The position numbers were made by a program, and so were the translations under genes. DNA of 47,803 nt from Paracoccaceae bacterium (lineage in GTDB: Bacteria > Pseudomonadota > Alphaproteobacteria > Rhodobacterales > Rhodobacteraceae). The notes under the pieces are model-generated. The model was not told where the DNA came from and did not search any database. It saw only the letters and a program-made list of their open reading frames with translations. The DNA lies in contig JAPOVX010000293.1 in assembly GCA_026707935.1 (NCBI GenBank), positions 1 through 47,803 of the forward strand. Reading direction: 5' to 3'. This document shows, one piece after another, positions 36,331 to 44,982 of the stretch (the stretch's first letter is position 1; the number at the start of each line of letters is the position of its first letter).

Positions 36331-37200
36331 TCACAGGATGAGTTTCTTTTCCGTCGGTTCGAGGTTGTCGTAGTTCCAAAGTTGCTTGCCGGCGACGATC
36401 TTGGTGAAACAGCCGACGCCGTCTTGCGGCAGCAGGCCATGGGGAATCAGCTTTCGCGTGAGCCAGGCCCGATCGAGTTCGGTAAGTTCCGCGGGCACTG
36501 CATCGACACCGAGTGACTGGATCTCGCCGCCGACAAAGATCGTGCCGTCGTACATCGAATCGCCCAGGTTCTTCCCGGCGTTGCCGCAAATGACCATGCG
36601 GCCTCGCTGCATCATGAATCCGGAAAGCGCGCCGGTATCGCCACCCACGATGACCGTCCCGCCCTTCATGTCGATGCCGGTGCGTGAGCCGACAGACCCC
36701 TTGCAGACGAGGTCTCCGCCCCTGATCGCGGCCCCGAATGTCGATCCGGCGTTCTTTTCGATGACGACGGTGCCCGACATCATGTTTTCTCCGCACGACC
36801 AGCCGACCCTGCCGTTGATCCGCACGTTGGGGCCGTCGATCAGCCCGACGCCAAAATACCCGAGTGACCCTTCGAACACGAGATTCAGCCGCGACAGGAT
36901 ACCGACGCCAAGCGAGTGACGGCCGCGCGGATTCCGCACGACGATCGTGCCATATCCTTCCGACATCAGGTCGCGGATCTTCCGGTTGATCTCGGTGCTC
37001 GAGAGTTCGCCGGTGTCAAACTCGGTCCGCTTGTTGAAATCGACGTCGGGCGCCCAGGGATAGGTGAACCGTTCCTCGGCGCTCTCGTCGAATTCCACGA
37101 ACATCGAGCGCCCGCCCAGCTGTTCGCTCATCATGCCGAGCGCGCGTGCGCGATCGTCCTGGCTCATGCTCCGAAGGCTGTCGTCGGTCATGCCTGCCAT
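36331..37200 (-). CDS. mgsB: N-methylglutamate synthase subunit B (GXGXG domain)
   Basis: ATG 37200 has GGAGG seven bases upstream and gives 289 residues; ATG 37191, which overlaps the mgsA stop as ATGA, is the alternative. A longer upstream extension runs back inside mgsA and is not credible. The protein is a right-handed beta-helix of the GltB C-terminal type, with the repeated glycine pattern GGDLVCKGSVGSRTGIDMKG, GGDTGALSGFMMQRGRMVIC and GNAGKNLGDSMYDGTIFVGG. It is the structural subunit of N-methylglutamate synthase. Confidence 0.86.
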   Translation of the reverse strand: MAGMTDDSLRSMSQDDRARALGMMSEQLGGRSMFVEFDESAEERFTYPWAPDVDFNKRTEFDTGELSSTEINRKIRDLMSEGYGTIVVRNPRGRHSLGVGILSRLNLVFEGSLGYFGVGLIDGPNVRINGRVGWSCGENMMSGTVVIEKNAGSTFGAAIRGGDLVCKGSVGSRTGIDMKGGTVIVGGDTGALSGFMMQRGRMVICGNAGKNLGDSMYDGTIFVGGEIQSLGVDAVPAELTELDRAWLTRKLIPHGLLPQDGVGCFTKIVAGKQLWNYDNLEPTEKKLIL

Positions 37201-38123
37201 ACCCGAACCTCCTCGTCGTACGGGTCCCAGGTGTCGATTTCCTGCGGAAGAATTGAACGGATTGCGACCTCTTCGGATGCCATCGCGATCATGTCGTCGC
37301 TCTCGTAAAGGACCAATGGCTTTGCGGCCATGGTATCCTTCGCCATGCCAAGACTGTCCCGTGTCGCCACCAGGTAGGTGAACACGCCGTCGATTTCGTC
37401 GATCGAACGTCTGAGACTGTCCTCGAGCGAGGAGCCTTCGGAGAGATGGTGAGCTGTGTAGACTGCCAGCAGTTCGCTGTCGCAATCCGACATGAAACGG
37501 TGCCCCTTGCGCTCCATCTCGCGGCGCTGAATCCAGTAGTTGGTGATCTGGCCGTTATGCACCACGGAGACATCATTGTAGGGGAAGGCCCAGTACGGGT
37601 GCGCCGAGCGGATATCCACATCCGATTCCGTTGCCATTCGGGTATGTCCGATTCCGTGGGTACCGGTGAAGTCGTCGAGTCCGTAGGCTCCCGCCACGAC
37701 AGAAGCGTCCCCGAGATCCTTGATCAACTCAAGGCCCCGGCCCAGCGAGAGGATTTCCACTCCGGGGGTTTCTTCGATGTGCGCGGCAAGGTCCGCGACA
37801 TCTCCGGCGTGGCTGAACACGTAACGGAGCGCATACTCCGTTGCGTGCTCCTTTGCACTGACTGCCGCGCCGTGCTCGGCGAGTATGCCGTCCACCGTAT
37901 CGATCCGGTCCCTGATCACCTTGTGGATTCCCCGTCCACGTCCCAGGTCTTCCTGTTCGGCAACCTTGAGACGCATGATGAGTTCACCTTCGCCGCCGGA
38001 TCCATAGACGGCATATCCGGTCGAATCCGGTCCCCTGTGCTTGAGCGCCTGCAACATCGCGGTGATTTCGGCACCGACATTCGCGTTGCGGCCACGATGA
38101 ATCAGTCCAGCTATTCCACACAT
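37188..38123 (-). CDS. mgsA: N-methylglutamate synthase subunit A (class II glutamine amidotransferase)
   Basis: The 311-residue protein starts MCGIAGLIHRG; Cys2 would be the N-terminal nucleophile after Met removal. Other class II amidotransferase blocks are GIGHTRMATESDVDIRSAHPYW, VVHNGQITNYWI and DCDSELLAVYTAHHL. In this complex it acts on gamma-glutamylmethylamide, the N-methyl analog of glutamine, and passes methylamine to the FMN subunit. It follows gmaS after an 86-bp gap containing a strong hairpin. Confidence 0.88.
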   Translation of the reverse strand: MCGIAGLIHRGRNANVGAEITAMLQALKHRGPDSTGYAVYGSGGEGELIMRLKVAEQEDLGRGRGIHKVIRDRIDTVDGILAEHGAAVSAKEHATEYALRYVFSHAGDVADLAAHIEETPGVEILSLGRGLELIKDLGDASVVAGAYGLDDFTGTHGIGHTRMATESDVDIRSAHPYWAFPYNDVSVVHNGQITNYWIQRREMERKGHRFMSDCDSELLAVYTAHHLSEGSSLEDSLRRSIDEIDGVFTYLVATRDSLGMAKDTMAAKPLVLYESDDMIAMASEEVAIRSILPQEIDTWDPYDEEVRVWQA

Positions 38124-38158
38124 CGGCAGCCCTTTCTGTAGTCACGTCATCAGGACAT

Positions 38159-38186
38159 GCGGGGCGTGACTCAGGTCACGCCCCGC
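38159..38186. other. Intercistronic hairpin between gmaS and mgsA
   Basis: A perfect 12-bp stem, gcggggcgtgac (38159-38170) with gtcacgccccgc (38175-38186), closes a four-base loop. No T-tract follows on the minus strand. It may set the ratio of gmaS to mgs transcripts. Confidence 0.65.
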
Positions 38187-38209
38187 AATCGTTCGGGCTT
38201 GTCATGTCC

Positions 38210-39688
38210 TCACGGCAAGCATTCCATGTACGTCTCGTTGTCCCAGTCGGTTACGGTCGACATGAACCGGGCCCACTCGTCAGACTTGTACTGGTGGTAG
38301 AGCCGGTACATTTCTCCTGGCAACCCGCGACGGATCACTTCGTCGTTTTCGAGGGCTTCGAGCGCTTCGCCGAGGGACATCGGCAATTTCCGAACCTGTT
38401 TTCCCGCTTCCATCGCCTGGTAGATGTTCCTTTCTTCCGGTTCTCCGGGATCGAGCTTGTTGACGATACCGTCATCCGCGGCCGCAAGGATCGTCGCACC
38501 CATGAGATAAGGATTGACCATCGAATCCACCGAGCGGTACTCGAATCGTCCCGGGGCCGAGACGCGGAGGCCCGTCGTCCTGTTCTGGAACCCCCAGTCG
38601 GCAAAGACGGGTGCCCAGAACCCCGTGTCCCAAAGGCGCCTGTACGAATTGACCGTCGAACACCCGATGGCCGTCAGGGCCCTCAGGTGGTGAACGATCC
38701 CGCCGATGGCTTCCAGGCCGGCCTTCCCCGGCAACTGAGGGTCATCGCCATCGGGCATGAACGTGTTTTCGCCGCCCTTCACGTACATGTAGTTCTCGGT
38801 CATCCCCGGCAGGTTGTCAGGATCGTTTCCTGTCCGAACCATGACATCCTCCCCGCCTCTCCAGAGGGAGATGTTGTGGTGGCAGCCGGACGCGGAAACA
38901 CCCATGAACGGTTTGGTCATGAAACAGGCGAATATGCCGTGTTCGCGTGCAACCTGGGCACAGATCTGGCGGTAGGTTGTCAGGCGATCGGCATTCCTCA
39001 GAACATCGTCGAAGGTCCAGTTGAGCTCGAGTTGGCCCGGTGCATCCTCATGGTCGCCCTGGATCATGTCGAGACCCATGGTACGGCAGTACTTGATGAC
39101 CTGCATGTAGACCGGCCGCAGACTCTCGAACTGGTCGATGTGATAGCAGTAAGGCTTCGAGAATCCGTCCTTCGGTTTGCCATCCTCGTCGAATTTCAGC
39201 CACATCATTTCCGGCTCAGTGCCGATACGCAGATGCAAACCGTCGTGTTTTTCCTTGAAGGCGTCGTGCAACCTGCGGAGATTCCCGCGGCAATCTGCCG
39301 TCAGAAATGCACCCGCATCCTCGCGCTCTTCCCGATTTCGAAACAGCGTGCAGTAAAACCTTCCGATGCGTTTCTCCCACGGCAATTGCATGAAGGTCTC
39401 GGGCTCCGGTATGCCGACAAGCTCGGCGGCTTCAGGCCCGTAGCCGAGATAATCACCGGCCCGATCAGTAAAGAGATTGACAGTCGCACCGTAGACGAGC
39501 TGGAATCCTTTCCGTGCAACGCTTTCCCAATGGTCCGCGGGAATACCCTTTCCCATGATCTTTCCGGTAACCGAAACGAACTGCAGGTAGAGATATTCGA
39601 TTCCGCGCTCATCGATCAGCGTTCGAACTTCCTTGACCTTTTCGGCACGGCCAGGTGCATCAACAAATCTTTCGAGATCGGTGGCCAC
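38210..39688 (-). CDS. gmaS: Gamma-glutamylmethylamide synthetase (glutamine synthetase-like)
   Basis: The 492-residue protein starts at GTG 39688 with AGGAGGG upstream. It is a GlnT/GmaS-type member of the glutamine synthetase family: GTEPEMMWLKF (metal-binding Glu), GDHEDAPGQLELNW, CFMTKPFMGVSASGCHHNISLW (catalytic loop), NSYRRLWDTGFWAP and the Arg motif RVSAPGRFEYRSVDSMVNPYL. It ligates methylamine to glutamate using ATP. The adjacent mgsABC genes support GmaS over an ordinary glutamine synthetase. It heads the 14.8-kb operon and diverges from a GntR regulator. Confidence 0.88.
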   Translation of the reverse strand: MATDLERFVDAPGRAEKVKEVRTLIDERGIEYLYLQFVSVTGKIMGKGIPADHWESVARKGFQLVYGATVNLFTDRAGDYLGYGPEAAELVGIPEPETFMQLPWEKRIGRFYCTLFRNREEREDAGAFLTADCRGNLRRLHDAFKEKHDGLHLRIGTEPEMMWLKFDEDGKPKDGFSKPYCYHIDQFESLRPVYMQVIKYCRTMGLDMIQGDHEDAPGQLELNWTFDDVLRNADRLTTYRQICAQVAREHGIFACFMTKPFMGVSASGCHHNISLWRGGEDVMVRTGNDPDNLPGMTENYMYVKGGENTFMPDGDDPQLPGKAGLEAIGGIVHHLRALTAIGCSTVNSYRRLWDTGFWAPVFADWGFQNRTTGLRVSAPGRFEYRSVDSMVNPYLMGATILAAADDGIVNKLDPGEPEERNIYQAMEAGKQVRKLPMSLGEALEALENDEVIRRGLPGEMYRLYHQYKSDEWARFMSTVTDWDNETYMECLP

Positions 39689-39861
39689 TTCGCCCTCCTT
39701 GCAAAAATCTCCATATTCGGGGCCGATGACCCGTGCCCCTTGTCTTGATCATTGACCCGAACCGGTTCAGATCCGGGTCGCGATATCTTCGGACAATCAT
39801 TTCACCGAAATTTCGCCAATACTCAACCATTTTCTGAAAAATAGCGGGGTCTAAGTTGCGA

Positions 39862-39896
39862 TTGGTTTATTTTGGTTTATTATTGGTGAGTCACCA
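39862..39896. promoter_or_regulatory. GntR-type operator and phased repeats in the gmaS/gntR divergent promoter
   Basis: The 13-bp palindrome tggtgagtcacca lies at 39884-39896, with a perfect 6-bp half-site each side of a central G. It is preceded by two tandem copies of ttggtttatt (39862-39871 and 39872-39881), so ttggt recurs at 39862, 39872 and 39883, roughly once per helical turn. The site is 16 bp before the GntR start codon and about 190 bp upstream of gmaS. FCD-type GntR proteins bind short TGGT-N-ACCA palindromes, so autoregulation is expected. Confidence 0.65.
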
Positions 39897-39912
39897 GATC
39901 ACACGCATGTGA

Positions 39913-40602
39913 ATGAACCCAGTGAAATCCGGATCGGCAGACATAGCGGCGAAACTCCGGCGCGACATTCTTGACGGGACCCTGCGCTGCCACGACCGAC
40001 TGCCGGCGGAACGGGACCTTGCAGGTATCCACGGGGTTTCGCGGGGCACGATTCGCCAGGCGATTGTCAGTCTGCAGGACGAGGGGCTGGTTGAGACCCG
40101 CCGCAGCAGCGGAACATTTGTCACGCACGCCGACCTCGAGTCCTCGTTAACCGCATACGAGCTTTTCGCCAACGCTCGGCCGCTTGAACTTGTCGACGCG
40201 AGATTCGCACTTGAACCCCATGTCTGCCGGCTCGCCGTTCTCCACGGCCGCAGGGCCGAATTCGATATGCTCGAGGACCTGCTTTCCCAAATGGAAAGCA
40301 ACCTGGACGACCCAATCGCGTTCGCCGAGGCGGACGGACAGTTCCATGAGGCACTTGCCCAGGCAACCGGAAACTCCCTCCTGGTCTGGCTGGTTTCCAG
40401 GGTGAACCTTGTTCGCCACCAGAACGAGTGGAAACGCATGCGCGAAGCGACCCTGAACCGTCAGACGATCATCCGGTACAATCACCAGCATCGACAGATC
40501 ATGAACGCGATCCGTGCGCGGGAACCGGAGCGTGCGGCGATGCTGATGAAGGAACACCTGGAAACCGCTCGACTGTCGCTGACCCGCGCTGCGGCCACCT
40601 GA
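39913..40602 (+). CDS. GntR-family regulator, FCD subfamily
   Basis: The 229-residue protein has a winged helix-turn-helix at residues 5-75 (RLPAERDLAGIHGVSRGTIRQAIVSLQDEGLVE, then SSGTFV) and a C-terminal FCD ligand domain with the metal-binding histidines in DGQFHEALAQATGN and NHQHRQIMNAI. FCD regulators sense small carboxylates or amino acids. Divergence from gmaS and the adjacent palindrome suggest control of the methylamine operon, with an intermediate such as gamma-glutamylmethylamide or N-methylglutamate as possible effector; the ligand is inference. Confidence 0.88.
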   Translation: MNPVKSGSADIAAKLRRDILDGTLRCHDRLPAERDLAGIHGVSRGTIRQAIVSLQDEGLVETRRSSGTFVTHADLESSLTAYELFANARPLELVDARFALEPHVCRLAVLHGRRAEFDMLEDLLSQMESNLDDPIAFAEADGQFHEALAQATGNSLLVWLVSRVNLVRHQNEWKRMREATLNRQTIIRYNHQHRQIMNAIRAREPERAAMLMKEHLETARLSLTRAAAT

Positions 40603-40906
40603 ACCGCGTCACCTGCCCGCCCCGCGTGCGGTACACCGCGTTTCCCGGCGTTGGCCAACCGCACATGCGAGACATTCTTCACGCGTGCATCAATTGACGT
40701 TTCGACCTGCCACTCGCTCTGCGGAATCAGCGTGAATCGGATGATCTCGCCTGAGGTCCAGGCAGGCTCGAATTCTTCCCGCCGGGTTTCCTTCGTCCCT
40801 CGCAAGGATAACGTGTCACGAAGTGCGCCCCTCCTCGATTTGTGCAAACATGTGGTTGCCATTTGGCAATAGCGTGCCGAGAAGACAGAAAACAGGGAGA
40901 GTTCCC
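40603..40906. other. Interval between GntR and SRPBCC genes
   Basis: In this 304-bp stretch I accept no gene. A minus-strand frame of 126 codons overlaps the end of the GntR gene and has no family resemblance. No terminator hairpin was identified. Confidence 0.35.
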
Positions 40907-41359
40907 GTGACCGAATGTATCGTCAAGACAATTGATCTGGGAGCGCCAGTTTTGCGGGTTTGGCGCGCCCTGACCGATCCCGCGGAGTTCGGACAGTGGT
41001 TCCGTGTCAAGCTGGATGGCCCGTTCAAAACCGGAACAGTGTCAACGGGCATGATGACATATCCGGGCTGCGAACACCTTCCATGGCGTGCGGTCATCGA
41101 GTGCATGGATCACGAGCAGATTCTGTCATTCAGGTGGCACGACTTCGATGAAAGCTCTGGAGTTGATATTTCCGAACAGCCAATGACGCTTGTCGAATTT
41201 CGCCTGGAACCAACGACGGACGGTACCCGGTTGACCATTGTCGAGAGCGGCTTCGACGCGATACCTGAACCGCGCCGCCTCGAAGTTCTGCGTGGCAATA
41301 CCCAAGGATGGGACATTCAGGCGAACAACATTGCCACCCATGTCACGTCCTCTTCGTAA
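40907..41359 (+). CDS. SRPBCC (AHSA1/START-like) domain protein
   Basis: A GTG at 40907 with AGGGAGA upstream gives a 150-residue protein with the AHSA1-type pattern: IDLGAPVLRVWRALTDPAEFGQWF near the N-terminus, then ECMDHEQILSFRWHDFD and TLVEFRLEPTTDGTRLTIVESGFD. These proteins form a hydrophobic-cavity fold and have varied roles, including ligand binding and stress-related functions. No partner is evident nearby. Confidence 0.82.
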   Translation: MTECIVKTIDLGAPVLRVWRALTDPAEFGQWFRVKLDGPFKTGTVSTGMMTYPGCEHLPWRAVIECMDHEQILSFRWHDFDESSGVDISEQPMTLVEFRLEPTTDGTRLTIVESGFDAIPEPRRLEVLRGNTQGWDIQANNIATHVTSSS

Positions 41360-41579
41360 ACTCGACGTATCCACCGTCGCGCGGGCACCCGCAACTTTCG
41401 GCGATGAATCCCGTCTTGCGCTGTTGATCTGCTTCTCCTTCGGACGACCTCAGTCGATTGCACATCGGACACGCGGTACAAGCCCTTCCCGCCAAGGCGT
41501 GAGCACACGCCGGCAGTGAACCGTCCTTTGAAAAGCGCGTGTGCGGGTTCGTTCGAATACAAGCCGTTCGAACGGGCAC
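41343..41579 (-). CDS. Possible cysteine-rich 78-residue protein
   Basis: An open frame convergent with the SRPBCC gene (17 bp overlap) encodes a small protein with Cys-rich motifs: ACTACPMCNRL, then CGCPRDGGYVEF. The C-x2-C-x2-C plus C-x-C arrangement could bind zinc, and the spacing is more ordered than expected by chance. I recognise no family, and a competing frame covers the same DNA, so this is tentative. Confidence 0.3.
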   Translation of the reverse strand: MPVRTACIRTNPHTRFSKDGSLPACAHALAGRACTACPMCNRLRSSEGEADQQRKTGFIAESCGCPRDGGYVEFTKRT

Positions 41580-41821
41580 GTTTCGTCAATCCTTGTCATT
41601 TATTCTGCGGAAATCCCGGGAACCGGACGAGTGGCCGATACGCCAATGAAAGAGACGTTGCCATCGAGCAGCTATGCGCCGGCCCGGGTGAAAGAACCTG
41701 ACAACCGTCCGGCTGCGGCCGCTACCATGCCGACCACGGCCCCATGACGACTGCGTCATGTGCAATTCGACTCCGCAATTATCAATCTGGCTCACGCAGT
41801 CCGAATCCGGAAACCGGTACG

Positions 41822-42511
41822 TCAGGCCGTGGCGTTGAACTCCGACTGAATGGCCTCGATCGCTGCGACTCGTGCTTCAGGACTGGGGTGACTTGCAGTC
41901 AGCCAGGCAATCTGACTGACATTGAGTCCCGTCAAGGTCGGCAGTTTACGGAACAGGGAAATCTGGGGTTTCGTTCCAATTCCCGACTTCAATAGCAACA
42001 GCGCGGCAAACTTGTCCGCCTCGAATTCATCGGACCTCGACAGTTTCGCGGTGAGCAGGCTGACGGCAAATCCGGCGACCATTCCGCCCACGATCGGCAG
42101 GAATCTGCCGACAACCATGTGCAGGGCCGCACGCATCGCGTTCTGGGTCGCAAAATCCAGCATGCGTGCCTGTGTATGATCGAGCGCCAGATGCCCGAGT
42201 TCGTGCGCAACGACGGTTGACAGTTCTTCGGCCGTAACCTGACCGAGATGGTACTTGTCGAGGAACCCCCTGGTAATGAACACGCGGCCATCCGGCGACA
42301 CCGTTCCGTTCAATTCCCGCGACTCGTGAACGAAGACCGGTATGTGATCCAGTTCCAGTTCATCAGCCAGCCTCGCGACAAGATCATTGAGGCGCTTGTC
42401 GCCGCAGGGTTTCGAATTCCGGTCGAGTTCCTTGCGTACCCTTCGCGCCGAGGCGAGATACACGAACAGTCCCCAGGCAACAGCGAGCAATACAGGGGCA
42501 AGTTTCAGCAT
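41822..42511 (-). CDS. M48-family membrane metallopeptidase
   Basis: The 229-residue protein has an N-terminal membrane segment (LAPVLLAVAWGLFVYLA), the zinc motif HELGH at residues 103-107 and the third-ligand region RSDEFEADKFA, characteristic of HtpX/Oma1-like M48 peptidases. A second hydrophobic stretch (FLPIVGGMVAGFAVSLL) lies between. It would act in membrane protein quality control. It is shorter than HtpX, close to the compact M48 forms of alphaproteobacteria. Confidence 0.88.
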   Translation of the reverse strand: MLKLAPVLLAVAWGLFVYLASARRVRKELDRNSKPCGDKRLNDLVARLADELELDHIPVFVHESRELNGTVSPDGRVFITRGFLDKYHLGQVTAEELSTVVAHELGHLALDHTQARMLDFATQNAMRAALHMVVGRFLPIVGGMVAGFAVSLLTAKLSRSDEFEADKFAALLLLKSGIGTKPQISLFRKLPTLTGLNVSQIAWLTASHPSPEARVAAIEAIQSEFNATA

Positions 42512-42718
42512 ATCACGATAATGTGCTCTTTCCGGCCGATTATCAATCTCCAGGAACGGTTATTCTCGCATGTTCACGTCGAATTGCCGCATGGTCGACC
42601 CTGCACCGTTAAACCGTATCGGGAAAATGCACAGTCGGGACCGGAAACGGGAGCGCATCCGAAAACGGCGCAAAGCCTGGGGATTTCGCCGCGCAAACCT
42701 GAGTGCCCGGTCCGGTTT
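42512..42718. other. Interval between M48 peptidase and small membrane protein genes
   Basis: About 200 bp without a supported gene or structure; it should contain the promoter of the minus-strand peptidase gene. Confidence 0.3.
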
Positions 42719-42886
42719 TCAGTCAAATTGCCAGGAAAAAACGGACGTGAAAAAAATGGTCACGATCAGGAAAACGATTGCGAACACGGCCGCATGATGA
42801 ACGCGGTCACCCAGTCTCAGCCGTCTTCGGGACGCCCGGATCCAACCGAAAACCGCTCCTGTGCAAAAGGCCAGAATCAGCAGCAC
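42719..42886 (-). CDS. Small 55-residue two-span membrane protein
   Basis: A GTG at 42886 preceded by AGGAGAAGG opens a frame with two hydrophobic spans (VLLILAFCTGAVFGWI and AAVFAIVFLIVTIFFTSVF) separated by a basic, Arg-rich loop (RASRRRLRLGDRVHH). A TTG at 42937 would add 17 polar residues. Small proteins of this layout are common in alphaproteobacterial genomes and function is unknown. It follows the GNAT gene on the same strand. Confidence 0.6.
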   Translation of the reverse strand: MLLILAFCTGAVFGWIRASRRRLRLGDRVHHAAVFAIVFLIVTIFFTSVFSWQFD

Positions 42887-42941
42887 GATGCCTTCTCCTG
42901 CGTGTTCGGAACCTGAATTCGACCGAGCACCTGACAAAAAA

Positions 42942-43394
42942 CTATGGGTAGGCGTATTTGATGAACGGGGTCAGGGTGGCGACGCGATCATAAAGCCGGC
43001 GGGCAGTCCGGTTGTCGGCCCCTGTCAGCCAATAGACTCCCGACGTACCGGCCATATCCGCGTGCTTCCCGACCTCTCTGATCAATTGCGCCCCGATCCC
43101 TTTCCTCCTCCACGACGGTTCGACAAAAAGGTCTTGCAGATAACAGCGGTCTTCGTCATCCCAGAACGACCGGTGGTAGAGAAAGTTGACGAATCCCGGG
43201 TAAGTCGTCCCCGACACAGCCACGATGCAAAACATCCGCTCATCGGGATTCGTGATCCTGGCCCAGGTGATTTCGAACTGCTTTTTTGAACGTGCCGAGC
43301 CATAGAACCGAAGATAGTCTGCCCACATCCTCGACCATGCCGGCCAATCACCGCTTTCGGCGAGGCGCAACTCGAGTGAGTCAATGTTGATCAT
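42942..43394 (-). CDS. GNAT-family N-acetyltransferase
   Basis: The 150-residue protein shows the GNAT acetyl-CoA site as LQDLFVEPSWRRKGIGAQLI (motif A, with the R-R-K-G-I-G pyrophosphate loop) and a C-terminal YWLTGADNRTARRLYDRV (motif B). The N-terminal half has EFRLAE-like opening strand and WADYLRFYG. The substrate is unknown. Confidence 0.85.
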   Translation of the reverse strand: MINIDSLELRLAESGDWPAWSRMWADYLRFYGSARSKKQFEITWARITNPDERMFCIVAVSGTTYPGFVNFLYHRSFWDDEDRCYLQDLFVEPSWRRKGIGAQLIREVGKHADMAGTSGVYWLTGADNRTARRLYDRVATLTPFIKYAYP

Positions 43395-44077
43395 CCCGCA
43401 ACCCCTGGTTCGGCCTTGATTTCAATTGTTCCTCGCGAGGTTTTATCTATGCTTCCCGAAAATGAAAGCACATCGCGACCGAAATCGGATCTCCGGAACA
43501 AATCTTATACGCTGAACGTTTTCCTGGATTAGTGGCCAAACGCGAACTGTGGGCGGTCGATCTGTCCTGCGCGAGGCTAAACGACGTCCAAACACGCTCG
43601 ATCTTTGCCGACAGGGTGAGGATCATTCCGTCAACGTCCGGATTGCCTCAAGATCAACGGCAGTCGGCGCCACGTCAGTTTCGCCGGTCCGATCGACGTG
43701 TTGGCCAGACACGCGTGTCCGCATGGCTTCGCGAGCCGGAACAAAACCGAAACGGAGCCGGAACAACGGTCACATGATCCTGGCAACCATGCTCGTCAGC
43801 AGCAGGGTCAGCGCTTGGGCAAGCGATGCGGGTTCGTGCCATCATCCGATCGTATGAGGCAGAACTGCTCCGTGTTCGGAGTCGGACACTGGACCGGCGG
43901 TTCTATTCCTGCAGATCAGGGGCTGGCAATCCGGGCAAACCGGTCTCGATCTCGACGCCGACAATCAGGGGCGTTTTCAAAGGGGTGACAACGTTAAATG
44001 AGTCGGTTATTCGGACCCGCATTAAACGGGTCGACAGCGACTCACGCGCACCAAATTTTGAAAGTCCTCCAACGCAA
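43395..44077. other. Gene-free interval upstream of dksA
   Basis: About 680 bp without a recognisable gene. Overlapping frames on the plus strand exist but show no family features and have Arg/Ser-rich compositions typical of out-of-frame translation. No hairpin or repeat stands out. Confidence 0.4.
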
Positions 44078-44497
44078 ATGAACAAGGTTGAACTTGAATC
44101 GGGCTACAGGCCCCACGACAACGAAACCTTCATGAACGAACGGCAGCTCCAATATTTTCGCCGGAAACTGCTTGTCTGGAAGTCCTCATTGCTCGCGGAA
44201 AGCAAGGACACGATCGTGGACATGCAGGCTGGCCATGGCAACCCCGCTGACATGGCTGATCGCGCTTCCGAGGAGACCGATCGATCACTGGAGCTCCGTA
44301 CGCGCGATCGTCAACGGAAACTTGTGTCCAAGATCGACGAGGCTCTCCGGAGGATCGACGACGGATCCTATGGTTATTGCCTGGCGACGGGAAAACCGAT
44401 TTCGCTCAAGAGACTGGATGCCAGGCCAATTGCGACTCTCACTCTTGAGGCGCAAGAACAACACGAACGCAACGAAAAGGTATACCGCGACAGCTAA
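44078..44497 (+). CDS. dksA: DksA-type RNA polymerase-binding regulator, cysteine-poor form
   Basis: Start ATG 44078 gives 139 residues, beginning near the family N-terminus (YRPHDNETFMNERQLQYFRRKLL). The coiled-coil arm carries DMADRASEETDRSLELRTRDR, with the Asp pair at its tip. The globular end reads GYCLATGKPISLKRLDARPIATLTLEAQE: only one of the four zinc cysteines remains, as in many alphaproteobacterial DksA proteins. It binds the RNA polymerase secondary channel and mediates stringent-response control. Confidence 0.9.
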   Translation: MNKVELESGYRPHDNETFMNERQLQYFRRKLLVWKSSLLAESKDTIVDMQAGHGNPADMADRASEETDRSLELRTRDRQRKLVSKIDEALRRIDDGSYGYCLATGKPISLKRLDARPIATLTLEAQEQHERNEKVYRDS

Positions 44498-44982
44498 GTC
44501 TGGCTTGCGACCACACAGGCCTTAAGCCGCTTAACTCGATTGACGCGCCTGACCCGTGAGAGTTCGCCGCTCTGCAATTGTTCGAGGCCCGCAACGTTGC
44601 AGGCGAGACACCTGGCACGTTTGATCGCCGCATTAATGCCCGGTGATGGCCAACGAACCTTCCGCTACGTAAAGGCGATCGGCACGCAACCGGCGTGCAC
44701 GAAATGCCACGGGGCCAGGTTGCCACCCGATATTGCCGCAAGGTCCACCCCTCATACACCGAAGATCGAGCGCATAGTTTCTTGTTTGGAGACATCCGGG
44801 GCTCCGTTTTTTTGTCGCTCACGCGGTGGCCCGGACATTGCGGATTCGGGCTTTTTGATGGACGGCGGTTGCTGCACCACTCATTAAAGGGCAAGCCAGG
44901 AAATCAACTTGGGTTCCGCGATCGACAACAGGAACGATCTCAATGACGTTGCTCCCTGAACTGCTTCCAACCGGAGCCTGAC
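44498..44982. other. Gene-free interval between dksA and EamA gene
   Basis: No supported gene, terminator or RNA in these 485 bp. Short frames on both strands show no family features. Confidence 0.4.

Noticed and set aside
37201-37485. N-terminal extension of the mgsB frame
   Set aside because: It lies inside mgsA in another frame and is Arg/Gly-rich; a GGAGG-preceded ATG at 37200 fits the family start.
40482-40862. 126-codon minus-strand frame after the GntR gene
   Set aside because: It overlaps the GntR coding region by 120 bp and its product has no family features.
43532-44077. Plus-strand frames upstream of dksA
   Set aside because: Composition is typical of shadow translation and DksA has a clear N-terminus at 44078.
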